A stretch of 64,000 nucleotides of DNA. Origin: Flexivirga meconopsidis. Lineage in GTDB: Bacteria > Actinomycetota > Actinomycetes > Actinomycetales > Dermatophilaceae. The stretch covers positions 868,001-932,000 of the forward strand of contig NZ_JAOBQJ010000001.1 of the NCBI RefSeq assembly GCF_026162425.1, given 5' to 3'. Both the position numbers and the translations under genes were made by a program. The stretch's first letter is position 1; every line of letters starts with the position of its first letter. The notes beneath the pieces were generated by a model. The model was not told where the DNA came from. It worked only from the letters and a program-made list of their open reading frames with translations, and did not search any database. Shown here in pieces: positions 7,596 through 16,457 of the stretch.

Positions 7596-8402
7596 TTGAC
7601 GACCAACGATCCCGGCGGAGTTTCCGTCGGGATCGTTGTCGTTGCGGCCGGCCTGGGCACCCGCCTCGGAGCGGGTATGCCGAAGGCCCTCGTCCGGATC
7701 GGCGGTCGCACGCTTGTCGAGCACGCGGTCACCCGCGCGCAGGGCTGGTCGCGCAGCGACTCGGGTCGGTCGAGTGGTGATTCAGGCTGGATGAGTAGTG
7801 ATTCAGGCTGGTCGAGTAGCCGGCATCGGCCGGCGAGGCACGAGCCGGCCGATGCCGGCGTATCGAGACCACCGGCCGTCCGGCACGCCGTCGTGGTCGT
7901 CGCCCCCGCCACCCACCTCGACGAGTTCCGCGCCCTGGTGCCGGATGCGGTCGTCGTAGCCGGCGGCGCCGAGCGCACCCACTCGGTCGCGGCCGGCCTC
8001 GCAGCATTGCCGGACGATGTCACCGTGGTGTTGGTGCACGACGCGGCACGCGCACTCGCGCCGCAGTCGCTCTTCGCGGCCGTGGCGGCCGCGGTGGCCG
8101 ATGGAGCCGACGCTGTGGTGCCGGGCCTGCCGGTGACCGACACCATCAAGCAAATCGATGCCGACGGTCACGTCGTCGCGACCCCGGACCGGGCGACGCT
8201 GCGCGCCATCCAGACGCCGCAGGGGTTCACCCGGGCGGCGCTGGAGCACGCGCATGCCGACGGTGTCGGTGCGACCGACGACGCGGGCCTGGTCGAGCGA
8301 CAGGGTGGGAAGGTGCTGGTGATCGACGGCGATCCGCGGGCGATCAAGGTGACGATCCCAGCCGATCTCGAAACCGTCGATCGGTTGCTCGCCGATGGCT
8401 GA
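7596..8402 (+). CDS. ispD: 2-C-methyl-D-erythritol 4-phosphate cytidylyltransferase with repeat-derived insertion
   Basis: IspD joins CTP and methylerythritol phosphate in the MEP isoprenoid pathway. The nucleotide-binding loop AAGLGTRLG...MPKAL is at residues about 17-34, VHDAARAL near 148, and TPQGF near 209. At 268 residues it is about 40 longer than usual. The excess is residues 50-95, four seven-residue repeats (GWSRSDS, GRSSGDS, GWMSSDS, GWSSSRH) plus a palindrome-encoded stretch, all in frame and without stops. It falls after helix HAVTRAQ and before strand VVVVAP, a plausible surface loop. The start is TTG at 7596; no better start fits before the catalytic loop. Confidence 0.9.
   Translation: MTTNDPGGVSVGIVVVAAGLGTRLGAGMPKALVRIGGRTLVEHAVTRAQGWSRSDSGRSSGDSGWMSSDSGWSSSRHRPARHEPADAGVSRPPAVRHAVVVVAPATHLDEFRALVPDAVVVAGGAERTHSVAAGLAALPDDVTVVLVHDAARALAPQSLFAAVAAAVADGADAVVPGLPVTDTIKQIDADGHVVATPDRATLRAIQTPQGFTRAALEHAHADGVGATDDAGLVERQGGKVLVIDGDPRAIKVTIPADLETVDRLLADG
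7743..7871. repeat. Repeat element inserted inside ispD
   Basis: Four degenerate 21-bp tandem copies lie at 7743-7763, 7764-7784, 7785-7805 and 7806-7826. They run into a perfect 16-bp inverted repeat, GCCGGCATCGGCCGGC (7819-7834) with its complement at 7844-7859 around a nine-base loop. The outer ends TGGTCGAGTA (7809) and TATCGAGACCA (to 7871) are the same ends seen in the intergenic elements at 48368-48486. This is therefore a member of a dispersed REP-like family sitting inside an essential gene. Its length keeps the frame. Confidence 0.9.
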
Positions 8403-8898
8403 CGCGACGCTCGTCATACTCGGTGGCCTGCCCGGTGCCGGCAAGACGACGCTCGCCGAAAGCCTCTGTCGGTCAACCGGTTTCGCGCACGTGCGGGTGG
8501 ATTCGATCCAGCAGGCGCTCGCCGACGTCGGGGCGCTCGACGCCGACGAGATCGCCCCGTATGCCGCGGCGATGGCCGCCGCCCGCGACATCCTCGCTTG
8601 CGGAGTCAGCGTCGTCGCCGACTCGGTCAACCCGGTCGCGGCGTCTCGCGCGGGATGGCTGGAGGTCGCGGCATCGGCCGGTGCTCGCCCGCTGCAGGTC
8701 GAGGTGACGTGCGGCGACCGGCAGCAGCACCGTCGCCGGGCGACCAGCCGCGCTACCGACGTGCCTGGTCTGGTCAAGCCGAGCTGGGCGCAGATCGAGG
8801 CGCGCGATTACGAACCGTGGGCCGCCGACCTGGTGGTCGACACCGCGGTCGATGATGTCGCTGCCGCAGTCACCCGCATCCGCAAGGAGTTGTCATGA
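8395..8898 (+). CDS. P-loop ATPase/kinase-like protein (AAA_33 type)
   Basis: A 167-residue protein with Walker A loop [10 protein letters not shown] at residues 10-19 and a DSIQQAL segment. A lid-like arginine-rich region ([10 protein letters not shown]) lies near residue 112. This is the layout of small-molecule and nucleotide kinases of the zeta-toxin/gluconate-kinase kind. The substrate cannot be read from sequence. The ATG at 8395 overlaps the ispD end by eight bases and its stop overlaps ispF by four, so it is translated as part of the isoprenoid operon. I do not know of this gene as a standard ispD-ispF partner. Confidence 0.75.
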   Translation: MADATLVILGGLPGAGKTTLAESLCRSTGFAHVRVDSIQQALADVGALDADEIAPYAAAMAAARDILACGVSVVADSVNPVAASRAGWLEVAASAGARPLQVEVTCGDRQQHRRRATSRATDVPGLVKPSWAQIEARDYEPWAADLVVDTAVDDVAAAVTRIRKELS

Positions 8899-9377
8899 CG
8901 ATCCCTCGCACCGGCATCGGCGTCGACGTGCACGCCTACGCCGACGACGACCGTCCGCTCTGGCTGGCCGGTCTGCAGTGGCCGAGGGAGCGCGGCATCG
9001 AGGGCCACAGCGACGGCGACGTCGCCGCCCACGCCCTATGCGACGCGCTCTTCTCCGCTGCGGGCCTCGGTGACCTCGGCGTCCACTTCGGCGTCGACCG
9101 CCCCGAGATGGCCGGCGCATCCGGTGTCTCGATGCTGGCCGAGGCCCGAAAGATACTGTCCGATGCTGGTTTTCGGATCGGCAACGCCGCAGTGCAGGTG
9201 ATCGGCAACCGCCCCAAGATCGGCAAGCGCCGCGACGAGGCGCAGGCCGTGCTGTCCGAAGCGCTCGGCGGGGTGCCGGTGTCGCTGTCCGGCACGACGA
9301 CCGACGGTCTCGGCCTGACCGGCCGCGGCGAGGGCGTCGCGGCGATCGCGACCGCGCTCGTGGTCGAGGCCATATGA
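8895..9377 (+). CDS. ispF: 2-C-methyl-D-erythritol 2,4-cyclodiphosphate synthase
   Basis: A 160-residue enzyme that cyclises CDP-methylerythritol 2-phosphate with loss of CMP. Metal ligands Asp11 and His13 are in GVDVHAY, and His46 is in [13 protein letters not shown]; the substrate loop GHSDGD is at 37-42. The C-terminal [14 protein letters not shown] motif is intact. It overlaps the kinase gene before and the peptidase gene after by four bases each (ATGA). Confidence 0.97.
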   Translation: MTIPRTGIGVDVHAYADDDRPLWLAGLQWPRERGIEGHSDGDVAAHALCDALFSAAGLGDLGVHFGVDRPEMAGASGVSMLAEARKILSDAGFRIGNAAVQVIGNRPKIGKRRDEAQAVLSEALGGVPVSLSGTTTDGLGLTGRGEGVAAIATALVVEAI

Positions 9378-10378
9378 GCACTCCGTCCCGGGCCCGCGCA
9401 CGCGACCTCGGGGTCGCACCAGGCGATCTCGACACCGGCGAGCACAACGCGATCACCGACGTGCCGGGGGTGCGGGTCGGGCACACCACCCTCGACGACG
9501 GCGACCTGCACACCGGCGTCACCGCGATCGTGCCGGACGCGCTCGACCGCGCAGGTGGCCGGCTGCCTGCCGGGCTCTTCGTCGGCAACGGCTACGGAAA
9601 GCTCGTTGGCGCCACGCAATTGGCCGAGCTCGGTGAGCTCGAGACTCCCATCCTGCTGACCGGCACACTGTCGGCGTTCCGGGTCGCTGACGCGCTCGTC
9701 TCCTACGTGCTCGACCTACCGGGCAATGAGACGCTCACCAGCCTCAACCCGGTGGTCGGCGAGACCAACGACGGGCACCTCTCGGACATCCGACGCCGGC
9801 CGATCACCGCGCAACATGTGCACGACGCCCTCCGGTCTGCCGACTCGGGGCCGGTCGCCGAGGGATGTGTCGGAGCGGGCACCGGCACCGGAGCACTCGG
9901 CTTCAAGGGTGGCATCGGCACGTCATCTCGTCTCGTGTCGCTCCCGGGCCGGCACAACTGCACCCTTGGTGCGCTTGTCCAGTCCAACTTCACCGGCACC
10001 CTCACCGTGTTGGGCACGCAGGTGCCGGCGCCGAAATCCGAGACGCCCCAAGGAAACTCGTGCATGATCGTGCTCGCGTGCGACACGGGTGCCGACAGCC
10101 GCCAACTCAGCCGTATGGCGAAGCGCGCCGTCTTCGCCATGGGCCGCGTCGGCGCCGACTACGCAGGCGGCAGCGGCGACTACGCGATCGCGTTCGACAC
10201 CGCAACCGCACCGGCCGGCCTGCCGGACGTCGCGCTCGACCCGTTGTTCCGGGCGACCCAGGACGTCGTGGAGGAGGCACTGCTGAATTCACTCTTCATG
10301 GCGACCACCACCACCGGATTCAACAGACGGACCCGCCACGCGGTGCCGCTCGACCGCATCCGGTCGCAGCGGAACTGA
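9374..10378 (+). CDS. P1 family (DmpA-like) aminopeptidase
   Basis: A 334-residue Ntn-hydrolase-type enzyme. The start [16 protein letters not shown] and the central [20 protein letters not shown] are hallmarks of the P1/DmpA family. The maturation site that frees the catalytic serine is expected at GNS in [13 protein letters not shown], near residue 227. Family members cleave N-terminal residues or beta-peptides after autoproteolysis; the physiological substrate is unknown. It overlaps ispF by four bases but is not an MEP pathway enzyme, so co-transcription may be incidental. Confidence 0.88.
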   Translation: MSTPSRARARDLGVAPGDLDTGEHNAITDVPGVRVGHTTLDDGDLHTGVTAIVPDALDRAGGRLPAGLFVGNGYGKLVGATQLAELGELETPILLTGTLSAFRVADALVSYVLDLPGNETLTSLNPVVGETNDGHLSDIRRRPITAQHVHDALRSADSGPVAEGCVGAGTGTGALGFKGGIGTSSRLVSLPGRHNCTLGALVQSNFTGTLTVLGTQVPAPKSETPQGNSCMIVLACDTGADSRQLSRMAKRAVFAMGRVGADYAGGSGDYAIAFDTATAPAGLPDVALDPLFRATQDVVEEALLNSLFMATTTTGFNRRTRHAVPLDRIRSQRN

Positions 10379-10444
10379 CCCGTCACGCGAAGTTCACGTC
10401 CGCGCCGCTCGAGGCGCACCCGCCCTGCATAAGACTCGCGACTT

Positions 10445-11296
10445 ATGAGCAACCGCAGCGCCGTTCGTCATCTCGCAACCTTGGCCGCAGTCGCCGTTGC
10501 ACCGGTCGCCACCATCGCGACGGTGCCCAGCGCGTCCGCCGCGAGCAACGCCACCCCGACATACGAAATCAAGCTGAACCTCGGCACGAATTCCCTCAGC
10601 GGCGGCGCCCCCACGGCAGCCGTGCGGTCGGCGTTCGGGATCACCGGTGACGGCAGCGCGCGCAGCTACGAGTACATCGACACCGATGCGCTCGACCTGA
10701 ACAACGAGGGCTGGAGCGTGCGGCTGCGCAACAAGCAGGGCGACCCGCTCGAGCTCACCTACAAGAAGCGCTTTCCGGTCACCGGCGGTGACATCACTGC
10801 GGCGCTGAACACGGCCAACGCGGCCGGATTCGACTCCAGTGATACCAATTACGACGCAGAGGTCGACTGGGGTTACAGCAAACAGACGCTGAGTTTCAGC
10901 AACGACAAGGATCCCGGCACCAACGTCGACGGCACTGGCATGCCGTCCAACAGCGACGCCGTCGACATCGCGGTGTCGAAAGCCCCTGGAAAGCTTGTCG
11001 ATTGGAAGTCCGGCAACTGGGGCACCAACACCCTGAAGGCCTCCCGAGTCCACGGCGCGGTGACCTCCACCGAGTGGGCGGGCAGCTTCGAGGGCAGCAA
11101 GTCGGCGATCGAGGTGCTGCCGATCAAGGCATCCGGTGGACAGTCCGCGCAGTCCGTCGTCGAGTTGTCCTTCAAGGCCGATGACTACGACACCGCGGCC
11201 CAACTGCGGACCGACGCCATGGCCATCGCCGACGCCCACGGCTGGTTGCTGCGCACCGACATACTCAAGACCAACCTGGTGCTCAGCCGCTACTGA
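10445..11296 (+). CDS. Secreted CYTH-like domain protein
   Basis: A 283-residue protein with a Sec signal peptide (basic MSNRSAVRH, a hydrophobic core, and likely cleavage after SASA near residue 34). The mature part starts YEIKLNL, has LRNKQGDPLELTYKKRF, SAIEVLPIK and SVVELSFKADDYDTA, and ends with a helix plus LKTNLVLSRY. Alternating acidic and basic beta strands of this kind are typical of CYTH or triphosphate-tunnel folds that bind polyphosphates, but only parts of the ExExK signature are visible. An exported CYTH protein is unusual. It is transcribed alone, 66 bp after the peptidase gene. Confidence 0.6.
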   Translation: MSNRSAVRHLATLAAVAVAPVATIATVPSASAASNATPTYEIKLNLGTNSLSGGAPTAAVRSAFGITGDGSARSYEYIDTDALDLNNEGWSVRLRNKQGDPLELTYKKRFPVTGGDITAALNTANAAGFDSSDTNYDAEVDWGYSKQTLSFSNDKDPGTNVDGTGMPSNSDAVDIAVSKAPGKLVDWKSGNWGTNTLKASRVHGAVTSTEWAGSFEGSKSAIEVLPIKASGGQSAQSVVELSFKADDYDTAAQLRTDAMAIADAHGWLLRTDILKTNLVLSRY

Positions 11297-11388
11297 CCGC
11301 CGCGCATTTCGGCAGCTGCCACGCGCAATGCGGCACGTCCTAGAGTCGGGTGGTGTACCTGCGTCCAGTCAAGAGGAGCTGATCCGGC

Positions 11389-12489
11389 ATGCCGTCGACC
11401 GTCAAGGGTGTGATCTCCCGCAGCAAGGGTGAGGCCGTCGAACTCGTCGACATCGTCATACCCGATCCCGGGCCCGGCGAAGCCGTCGTGAATGTCGAGG
11501 CGTGCGGGGTGTGCCACACCGACCTGCACTACCGCGAGGGCGGGATCAACGACGAGTTCCCGTTCCTGCTCGGCCACGAGGCGGCCGGCACCGTGGAGGC
11601 CGTGGGGGAGGGCGTCACCGAGGTCGCACCCGGTGATTTCGTGATCCTCAACTGGCGTGCGGTCTGCGGTCAGTGCCGCGCCTGCGCCAAGGGCAAGCCC
11701 TGGTACTGCTTCAACACGCACAACGCGACCCAGAAGATGACGCTGACCGACGGCACCGAACTCACCCCCGCGCTCGGCATCGGTGCCTTCGCCGAGAAGA
11801 CCCTGGTCGCGGCCGGCCAGTGCACCAAGGTCGACCCGGAGGCGTCGGCGGTCGCGGCCGGATTGCTGGGCTGTGGGGTGATGGCCGGCTTCGGCGCCGC
11901 GGTCAACACCGGCGGCATCGGCCGCGGTGACAGCATCGCAGTCATCGGCTGCGGTGGCGTCGGCGACGCCGCGATCGCGGGAGCCGCCGTTGCGGGGGCG
12001 ACAACGATCATCGCTGTCGACGTTGACGACCGAAAGCTGGAGAAGGCAAAGGAATTCGGCGCAACCCACACGATCAACTCCAAGGGTGTCGACGCGGTGG
12101 AGCAGATCCGCGAACTCACCGGTGGCAATGGCGCCGATGTCGTCGTCGACGCGGTCGGCCGCCCGGAGACCTACCGGCAGGCCTTCGACGCACGCGACCT
12201 GGCCGGCACCGTCGTCCTGGTCGGGGTGCCCAACCCGGAGCTGACGGTCGAGCTGCCGTTGATCGACGTCTTCGGTCGTGGCGGTGCGCTGAAGTCGAGC
12301 TGGTATGGCGACTGCCTGCCCTCGCGAGACTTCCCGATGCTGGTCGACCTCTACCGCCAGGGCCGCTTCGACCTCGACGGGTTCGTCAGCGAGCGGATCG
12401 GACTGGACGCGGTCGAGGGTGCGTTCGAGTCGATGGAGCGCGGTGACGTGCTGCGCTCCGTCGTCGTGATCGACGAAGCGAAGGCATGA
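11389..12489 (+). CDS. mscR: S-(hydroxymethyl)mycothiol dehydrogenase / nitrosomycothiol reductase
   Basis: A 366-residue zinc-dependent medium-chain alcohol dehydrogenase. The catalytic zinc site uses Cys42 (CGVCHTD) and His63 (GHEAAG). The structural zinc motif [15 protein letters not shown] is present, as are the class III-like [14 protein letters not shown] region and the NAD-binding GCGGVGDAA. The enzyme oxidises the formaldehyde-mycothiol adduct and reduces S-nitrosomycothiol. A metallo-beta-lactamase-fold hydrolase gene starts 5 bases after the stop, the usual partner. With mshA at the left edge, this confirms a mycothiol-using organism. Confidence 0.95.
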   Translation: MPSTVKGVISRSKGEAVELVDIVIPDPGPGEAVVNVEACGVCHTDLHYREGGINDEFPFLLGHEAAGTVEAVGEGVTEVAPGDFVILNWRAVCGQCRACAKGKPWYCFNTHNATQKMTLTDGTELTPALGIGAFAEKTLVAAGQCTKVDPEASAVAAGLLGCGVMAGFGAAVNTGGIGRGDSIAVIGCGGVGDAAIAGAAVAGATTIIAVDVDDRKLEKAKEFGATHTINSKGVDAVEQIRELTGGNGADVVVDAVGRPETYRQAFDARDLAGTVVLVGVPNPELTVELPLIDVFGRGGALKSSWYGDCLPSRDFPMLVDLYRQGRFDLDGFVSERIGLDAVEGAFESMERGDVLRSVVVIDEAKA

Positions 12490-12493
12490 GCGA

Positions 12494-13126
12494 GTGAGCG
12501 CCATACGCATCGAAAAGGTCGTGACCTCAGGCACGTTCAGTCTCGACGGCGGCACCTGGGAGGTCGACAACAACGTCTGGATCGTCGGTGACGACAACGA
12601 GTGCGTGGTCATCGACGCCGCACACGACGCCGCACCGATCCTGGCCGCGATCGGGGACCGGAAGCTCGCCCAGATCCTGTGCACACACGGCCACGACGAC
12701 CACATCGGCGCGGTCGCCGACGTGCTCGCGGCGCACCCGGACGCGACGGTGTCGATCCACCCCGACGACCGGATGCTTTGGGACGCGGTGATCGACCAGC
12801 CACCGACCGGCGAACTCGCCGACGGGCAGCAGATCATCGTCGGCGGCGCCCGCCTGGATGTCCTGCACACACCCGGCCACTCACCGGGCGCGTGATGCTT
12901 CCGGATCGCGGACGAAGGCGTGGTCTTCAGCGGCGACACCCTCTTCCAGGGCGGACCCGGCGCGACCGGTCGCTCCTTCAGCGACTTCGACACCATCGTG
13001 GAGTCGATCCGCACCAAGCTGCTGTCACTGCCGCCGGAGACCGTAGTGCACACCGGCCACGGCGACGACACCACGATCGGCGACGAGGCACCCGATCTCG
13101 CCGAATGGATCGCGCGCGGTCACTGA
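12494..13126 (+). CDS. MBL-fold hydrolase of the mscR operon, with in-frame UGA at codon 134 (candidate selenoprotein)
   Basis: The frame from GTG 12494 meets TGA at 12893-12895 and then continues in the same frame to a TGA at 13126, 210 codons in all, the normal length for this family. All metal ligands are present across the two halves: His65, His67, Asp69, His70 (THGHDDH) and His129 (TPGHSPG) before the UGA; Asp148 (FSGDTLF) and His189 (HTGHGDD) after it. The signature GGPGATGRSFSDF is intact. The UGA replaces the first residue of a pair that I recall as Cys-Cys in relatives (PGHSPGA-x-CF). Options are selenocysteine, nonsense mutation or a base error. If functional it probably hydrolyses S-formylmycothiol; that role is inferred from mscR. 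It overlaps the convergent transporter gene by seven bases. Confidence 0.8.
12904..12925 (+). other. Candidate bacterial SECIS hairpin after the UGA codon
   Basis: GATCGCG (12904-12910) can pair with CGTGGTC (12919-12925), seven base pairs including two G-U, around the eight-base loop GACGAAGG (12911-12918). The loop begins with G and starts 16 bases after the UGA. These values fit the usual description of bacterial SECIS elements: apical loop 3-14 nt with an early G, about 16-37 nt from the UGA. High GC makes chance hairpins common, so this is supportive only. Confidence 0.4.
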
Positions 13127-14142
13127 CCGGCCGTCACGGCGACCCGGTCGTCCGGCGCCTCCGGCACCGGATCCCTGCTCCACCGGCGGGCCAGTTGCGC
13201 ACAGACGATCAGCTGCAGCTGGTGGAACATCATCACCGGTATGACGAGGATGCCGACCTGTTTTGGACCGAACAACACTGCGGCCATTGGTAGCCCGGTG
13301 GTCAGTGACTTCTTCGAGCCGGCGAAGAAGATCGCCAGGCGGTCGGCCCGGTTGAATCGCAGCAGCCGGGTCGCGCCGGCGAGCGCGAACATCACGATCG
13401 TGAGCAGCACGGCGCACACGATGAGAGTCAGCAGGATCGGACCGAGACCGACCTGCGTCCACATGTGCGCGCGCATGTCGTCGCTGAATGCGCCGTAGAC
13501 GACGAGCAGGATCACGCCGCGGTCGACCTTGGTCAGGTAGGTCTTGTAGCGCCGCAGCACCGGCCCCACCCAGCGCTGCAACAACTGCCCGAGGATGAAC
13601 GGCACGATCAGCTGAATCACCAGCGATTGCACCGAAGCCCAGCTCGGGGTCACTGTGCCGCCCATCGCCACCAGCACCCATAGCGGGGTGATCACGACCC
13701 CCAGCAGGTTGGAGATGGTCGCCGCACAGATCGACGCCGACACATTGCCGTGCGCGATCGAGGTGAAGCTCACCGACGATTGCACCGTCGACGGCAGCAG
13801 AGTGAGGAAGAGCAGCCCGGCCACCATCAGCGGCGGCAGGAACATCGGGGTCGCCAGATGGATCAGCAGGCCGAGCAGCGGGAAGAGGACGAACGTGCAG
13901 GCCAGCACCGTCAGGTGCAGCCTGGCGTGCCGCAGACCGTCGACGAACTCGTCGGTGGGGAGCCTGCCGCCATACATGAAGAAGAGCAGCGCGATGCCGA
14001 TGGTGGTCGCGTGATCCACGACCGGCACCGCGGCACCGGTTGCCGGCAGGAACACCGCGAAGCCGATGACCGCGGCCAGCGCCAGGATGAACGGATCGAG
14101 GACGGTGGTCACTCGTCCCCACACAGCCCCAGTTGCGCGCAT
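13120..14142 (-). CDS. Bile acid:sodium symporter family (YfeH-type) transporter
   Basis: A 340-residue integral membrane protein with about nine or ten hydrophobic helices. It has the BASS/YfeH features FFMYGGRLP near residue 55, LLPSTVQSSVSFTSIAHGN, and the late FAGSKKSLTTGLPMA motif. Proteins of this group move organic anions with sodium; the substrate is unknown here. I use the ATG at 14142 (MRATGAVWGR); the longer open frame to 14343 has no membrane or family features. It is divergent from a GntR regulator 51 bp away, which probably controls it. Confidence 0.88.
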   Translation of the reverse strand: MRATGAVWGRVTTVLDPFILALAAVIGFAVFLPATGAAVPVVDHATTIGIALLFFMYGGRLPTDEFVDGLRHARLHLTVLACTFVLFPLLGLLIHLATPMFLPPLMVAGLLFLTLLPSTVQSSVSFTSIAHGNVSASICAATISNLLGVVITPLWVLVAMGGTVTPSWASVQSLVIQLIVPFILGQLLQRWVGPVLRRYKTYLTKVDRGVILLVVYGAFSDDMRAHMWTQVGLGPILLTLIVCAVLLTIVMFALAGATRLLRFNRADRLAIFFAGSKKSLTTGLPMAAVLFGPKQVGILVIPVMMFHQLQLIVCAQLARRWSRDPVPEAPDDRVAVTAGQ

Positions 14143-14178
14143 TCGGGTCACTCCGCCTTCGTGGTGCTTGGAAGTTTG

Positions 14179-14196
14179 CATACTGTGTCCGGTATG
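14179..14196. promoter_or_regulatory. Probable GntR operator between transporter and regulator genes
   Basis: CATAC (14179-14183) and GTATG (14192-14196) form an inverted repeat separated by eight bases in the 51-bp gap between the divergent genes, overlapping the regulator's start codon. The size and symmetry fit FadR/FCD-type GntR operators. A related perfect palindrome, CTGTATACAG, lies after the regulator gene at 14933-14942. Confidence 0.45.
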
Positions 14197-14880
14197 ACGA
14201 CGCGCGCGCCCGACCCGGCGCAACGACTGGGCGATGCGCACCGGCCGCTGCGCGAACAGGTGGCCGACGAGTTGCGCTCCCGGATCGTGGACGGGCGGCT
14301 GGAGCCGGGAGCGCGACTGATCGAGACCCAGCTGGCCGAACAACTCGGGGTGTCGCGCAACCCGATCCGGGAAGCGCTGCGCGTCCTGGAAGCCGAGGGG
14401 TTCGTCCTCACCCAGCCGCGTCGCGGCCTACTGGTGGCCAGCCTCGACGAAGCCGCGATCAACGATCTGTTCGACGTGCGCCGCACTCTGGAGGAGTACG
14501 CCTCGGCCCGTGCCGCCGAGCGGGTCGCGGCCGGCGAGGTGTCGGTCGACCGATTGCGGGCGGTGCTGGACAAGGCGCGCCGGGCCACCGACGCCGGTGA
14601 CTTCGCCGCCATCAGCGCGCTCAACTCCGACTTCCACACCGAGATCGTCCGGCTGGCCGGCAATGCACTGCTGCACGACATGGTGCGGCCAATGCAGTGG
14701 CGGGTGCGCTGGGTCTTCCAGTTGAGCGCCGAATTGCGTGCCCCGCGAAGCCTGTCCGAGCACGAACAGCTCTGCGATGCGATCGCCCGCGGCGAGGCGA
14801 CGGTTGCCGGTCGAATCGGCGGCGCCCACGCCGAGCGGGCGCGGACGGCGGCGCTCGATGCCGTGCGCGGCGACGACTGA
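14194..14880 (+). CDS. GntR family transcriptional regulator (FCD type)
   Basis: A 228-residue regulator. The N-terminal winged helix (about 15-85) holds LREQVADELRSRI, RLIETQLAEQLGVSRNPIRE and the wing QPRRGLLV. The C-terminal FCD helical ligand domain (about 90-220) shows LFDVRRTLEEYA, NSDFHTEIVRLAGN and SEHEQLCDAI, which includes the Asp/His metal or ligand residues. FCD regulators sense small organic acids. It is divergent from the BASS transporter. The ATG at 14194 is chosen because the upstream frame is the antisense of the transporter gene. Confidence 0.93.
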   Translation: MTTRAPDPAQRLGDAHRPLREQVADELRSRIVDGRLEPGARLIETQLAEQLGVSRNPIREALRVLEAEGFVLTQPRRGLLVASLDEAAINDLFDVRRTLEEYASARAAERVAAGEVSVDRLRAVLDKARRATDAGDFAAISALNSDFHTEIVRLAGNALLHDMVRPMQWRVRWVFQLSAELRAPRSLSEHEQLCDAIARGEATVAGRIGGAHAERARTAALDAVRGDD

Positions 14881-14932
14881 TCACGGCGTCTGCAATCGAC
14901 TGAGCACCGGACTGGGAAGACCACGAGGACCA

Positions 14933-14942
14933 CTGTATACAG
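14933..14942. promoter_or_regulatory. Perfect 10-bp palindrome CTGTATACAG
   Basis: It lies in the 136-bp gap between the GntR gene and cysS, 75 bp before the cysS start. TGTATACA cores are common in FCD-GntR operators, so it may be a second site for the neighbouring regulator. It could equally be chance or a promoter part (TATAC). No other structure is evident in this gap. Confidence 0.35.
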
Positions 14943-15016
14943 GATCCAAAGAGGCGTCACCGCGCCCTTGGTCAATGGGCTCAGGATCACCTGCGTCGCG
15001 TCGATAAACTCGCCGG

Positions 15017-16456
15017 GTGACTCTGCAGATCTACGACACCCAGTCCCGCAGCAAGCGGCCGTTCGAGCCGCTGCAGGAAGGCAAGGTCGGCCTTTACATC
15101 TGTGGTCTCACCACCCAGGGTGCCCCGCACATCGGGCACGTCCGCTTCGCGGTGGCCTTCGACATCCTGCGCCGGTGGCTCACCGTCGGGCACGGGTATG
15201 ACGTGCGGCTGGTGCGCAACGTGACCGACATTGACGACAAGATCCTCGCCAAGTCGGCCGAGGCCGGCGCCGACTGGATCGCTTGGTCCTATTTCTTCGA
15301 GCGGCAGACCAATGACGCGCTCGACCTGCTCGGGGTCCAGCGGCCCACCTACGAGCCGCGCGCCACCGGCCACGTCACCGACATGGTCGAGTTGATCCGG
15401 ATGCTGATCGACGCCGGGCACGCCTACCCGGCGGAGGACGGCTCGGGTGACGTCTACTTCGACGTGCGCTCGTGGCCCGCATACGGCGAGCTCACGCACC
15501 AGAGCATCGACGACATGGAGCCGGCCGCCGACGCCGACCCCCGCGGCAAGCGCGATCCGCGCGACTTCGCGCTCTGGAAGGGGCACAAGCCGGGTGAGCC
15601 CGAGACTGCGGCATGGCCGACGCCGTGGGGAGGCGGCCGGCCAGGCTGGCATCTGGAATGCTCCGCGATGGCCCGGCGCTGGCTCGGTGACACCTTCGAC
15701 ATTCACGGCGGCGGCATCGACCTGCGCTTCCCGCACCACGAGAATGAGCAGGCCCAATCCCGTGCCGCCGGTTTGGGATTCGCCCGTTACTGGATGCACA
15801 ACGGCTGGGTCACGATGGGCGGCGAGAAGATGAGCAAGTCGCTCGGCAACACCCTCGGCGTGCTCGAGCTGACCAAGACCGTGCGCCCGCTCGTGCTGCG
15901 CTATTACCTCAGCACCGTGCACTATCGGTCGACGATCGAATACCAGGAGACCTCGCTCGACGAAGCCGCGGCTGCGGTCGACCGCATCGAGGGTTTCCTC
16001 GACCGCGCGCTGCCGGCAGGGGAGGTCGTCGAACTCGCCGAGGTGGAGATCCCCAAGGAGTTTGCGAGCGCGATGGACGACGACCTCGGGGTGTCGGGGG
16101 CGCTGGCCGTCGTCTTCGACGCCATCCGCAAGGGCAATGTCGCGCTCGACGAGCGAGATGCTGCGGCCGCACGCGAGCTCGCCCGGCAGGTCGTGGCGAT
16201 GACCGACGTGATCGGGGTCAATCCCCGTGACCCGCAATGGCATTCAACGTCCGTCGACGGCACGCAGGACGCGCTCGCGGTGCTCGTCGATGGGTTGATC
16301 GAGCAGCGGGCACAGGCTCGCAAGGCGCGCGACTTCGACACCGCCGACCGGATCCGCGAGCAGCTCACCGCAGCCGGTGTGGCGGTCGAGGACTCGGCCA
16401 ACGGTGCGCGGTGGACCGTCACCACCCCAAAATCCACAACTAACGAACAGGACTGA
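15017..16456 (+). CDS. cysS: Cysteinyl-tRNA synthetase
   Basis: A 479-residue class I synthetase. The zinc-binding Cys29 (YICGLTTQ), the HIGH motif at 38-41 and KMSKS at 271-275 are all present, as are [18 protein letters not shown] with further zinc ligands and the C-terminal DALR-like helical domain. It charges tRNA-Cys. It is the full-length CysS rather than the shorter MshC ligase, judged by length and gene order. The start is GTG at 15017. rlmB follows after one base. Confidence 0.97.
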   Translation: MTLQIYDTQSRSKRPFEPLQEGKVGLYICGLTTQGAPHIGHVRFAVAFDILRRWLTVGHGYDVRLVRNVTDIDDKILAKSAEAGADWIAWSYFFERQTNDALDLLGVQRPTYEPRATGHVTDMVELIRMLIDAGHAYPAEDGSGDVYFDVRSWPAYGELTHQSIDDMEPAADADPRGKRDPRDFALWKGHKPGEPETAAWPTPWGGGRPGWHLECSAMARRWLGDTFDIHGGGIDLRFPHHENEQAQSRAAGLGFARYWMHNGWVTMGGEKMSKSLGNTLGVLELTKTVRPLVLRYYLSTVHYRSTIEYQETSLDEAAAAVDRIEGFLDRALPAGEVVELAEVEIPKEFASAMDDDLGVSGALAVVFDAIRKGNVALDERDAAAARELARQVVAMTDVIGVNPRDPQWHSTSVDGTQDALAVLVDGLIEQRAQARKARDFDTADRIREQLTAAGVAVEDSANGARWTVTTPKSTTNEQD

Positions 16457-16457
16457 C

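Noticed and set aside
11290-13074. 594-codon minus-strand open frame opposite mscR and the hydrolase
   Set aside because: Long antisense frames are expected at 70% GC. It is low-complexity, shows no known domain, and is fully opposite two conserved genes. The same applies to long antisense frames at 22041-23774, 24945-26747, 29347-30858 and 61132-62508.
12920-13126. Separate small gene starting at GTG 12920
   Set aside because: It is in the same frame as the hydrolase and encodes its C-terminal half. GAAGG is only one base from the GTG, so independent initiation is unlikely.
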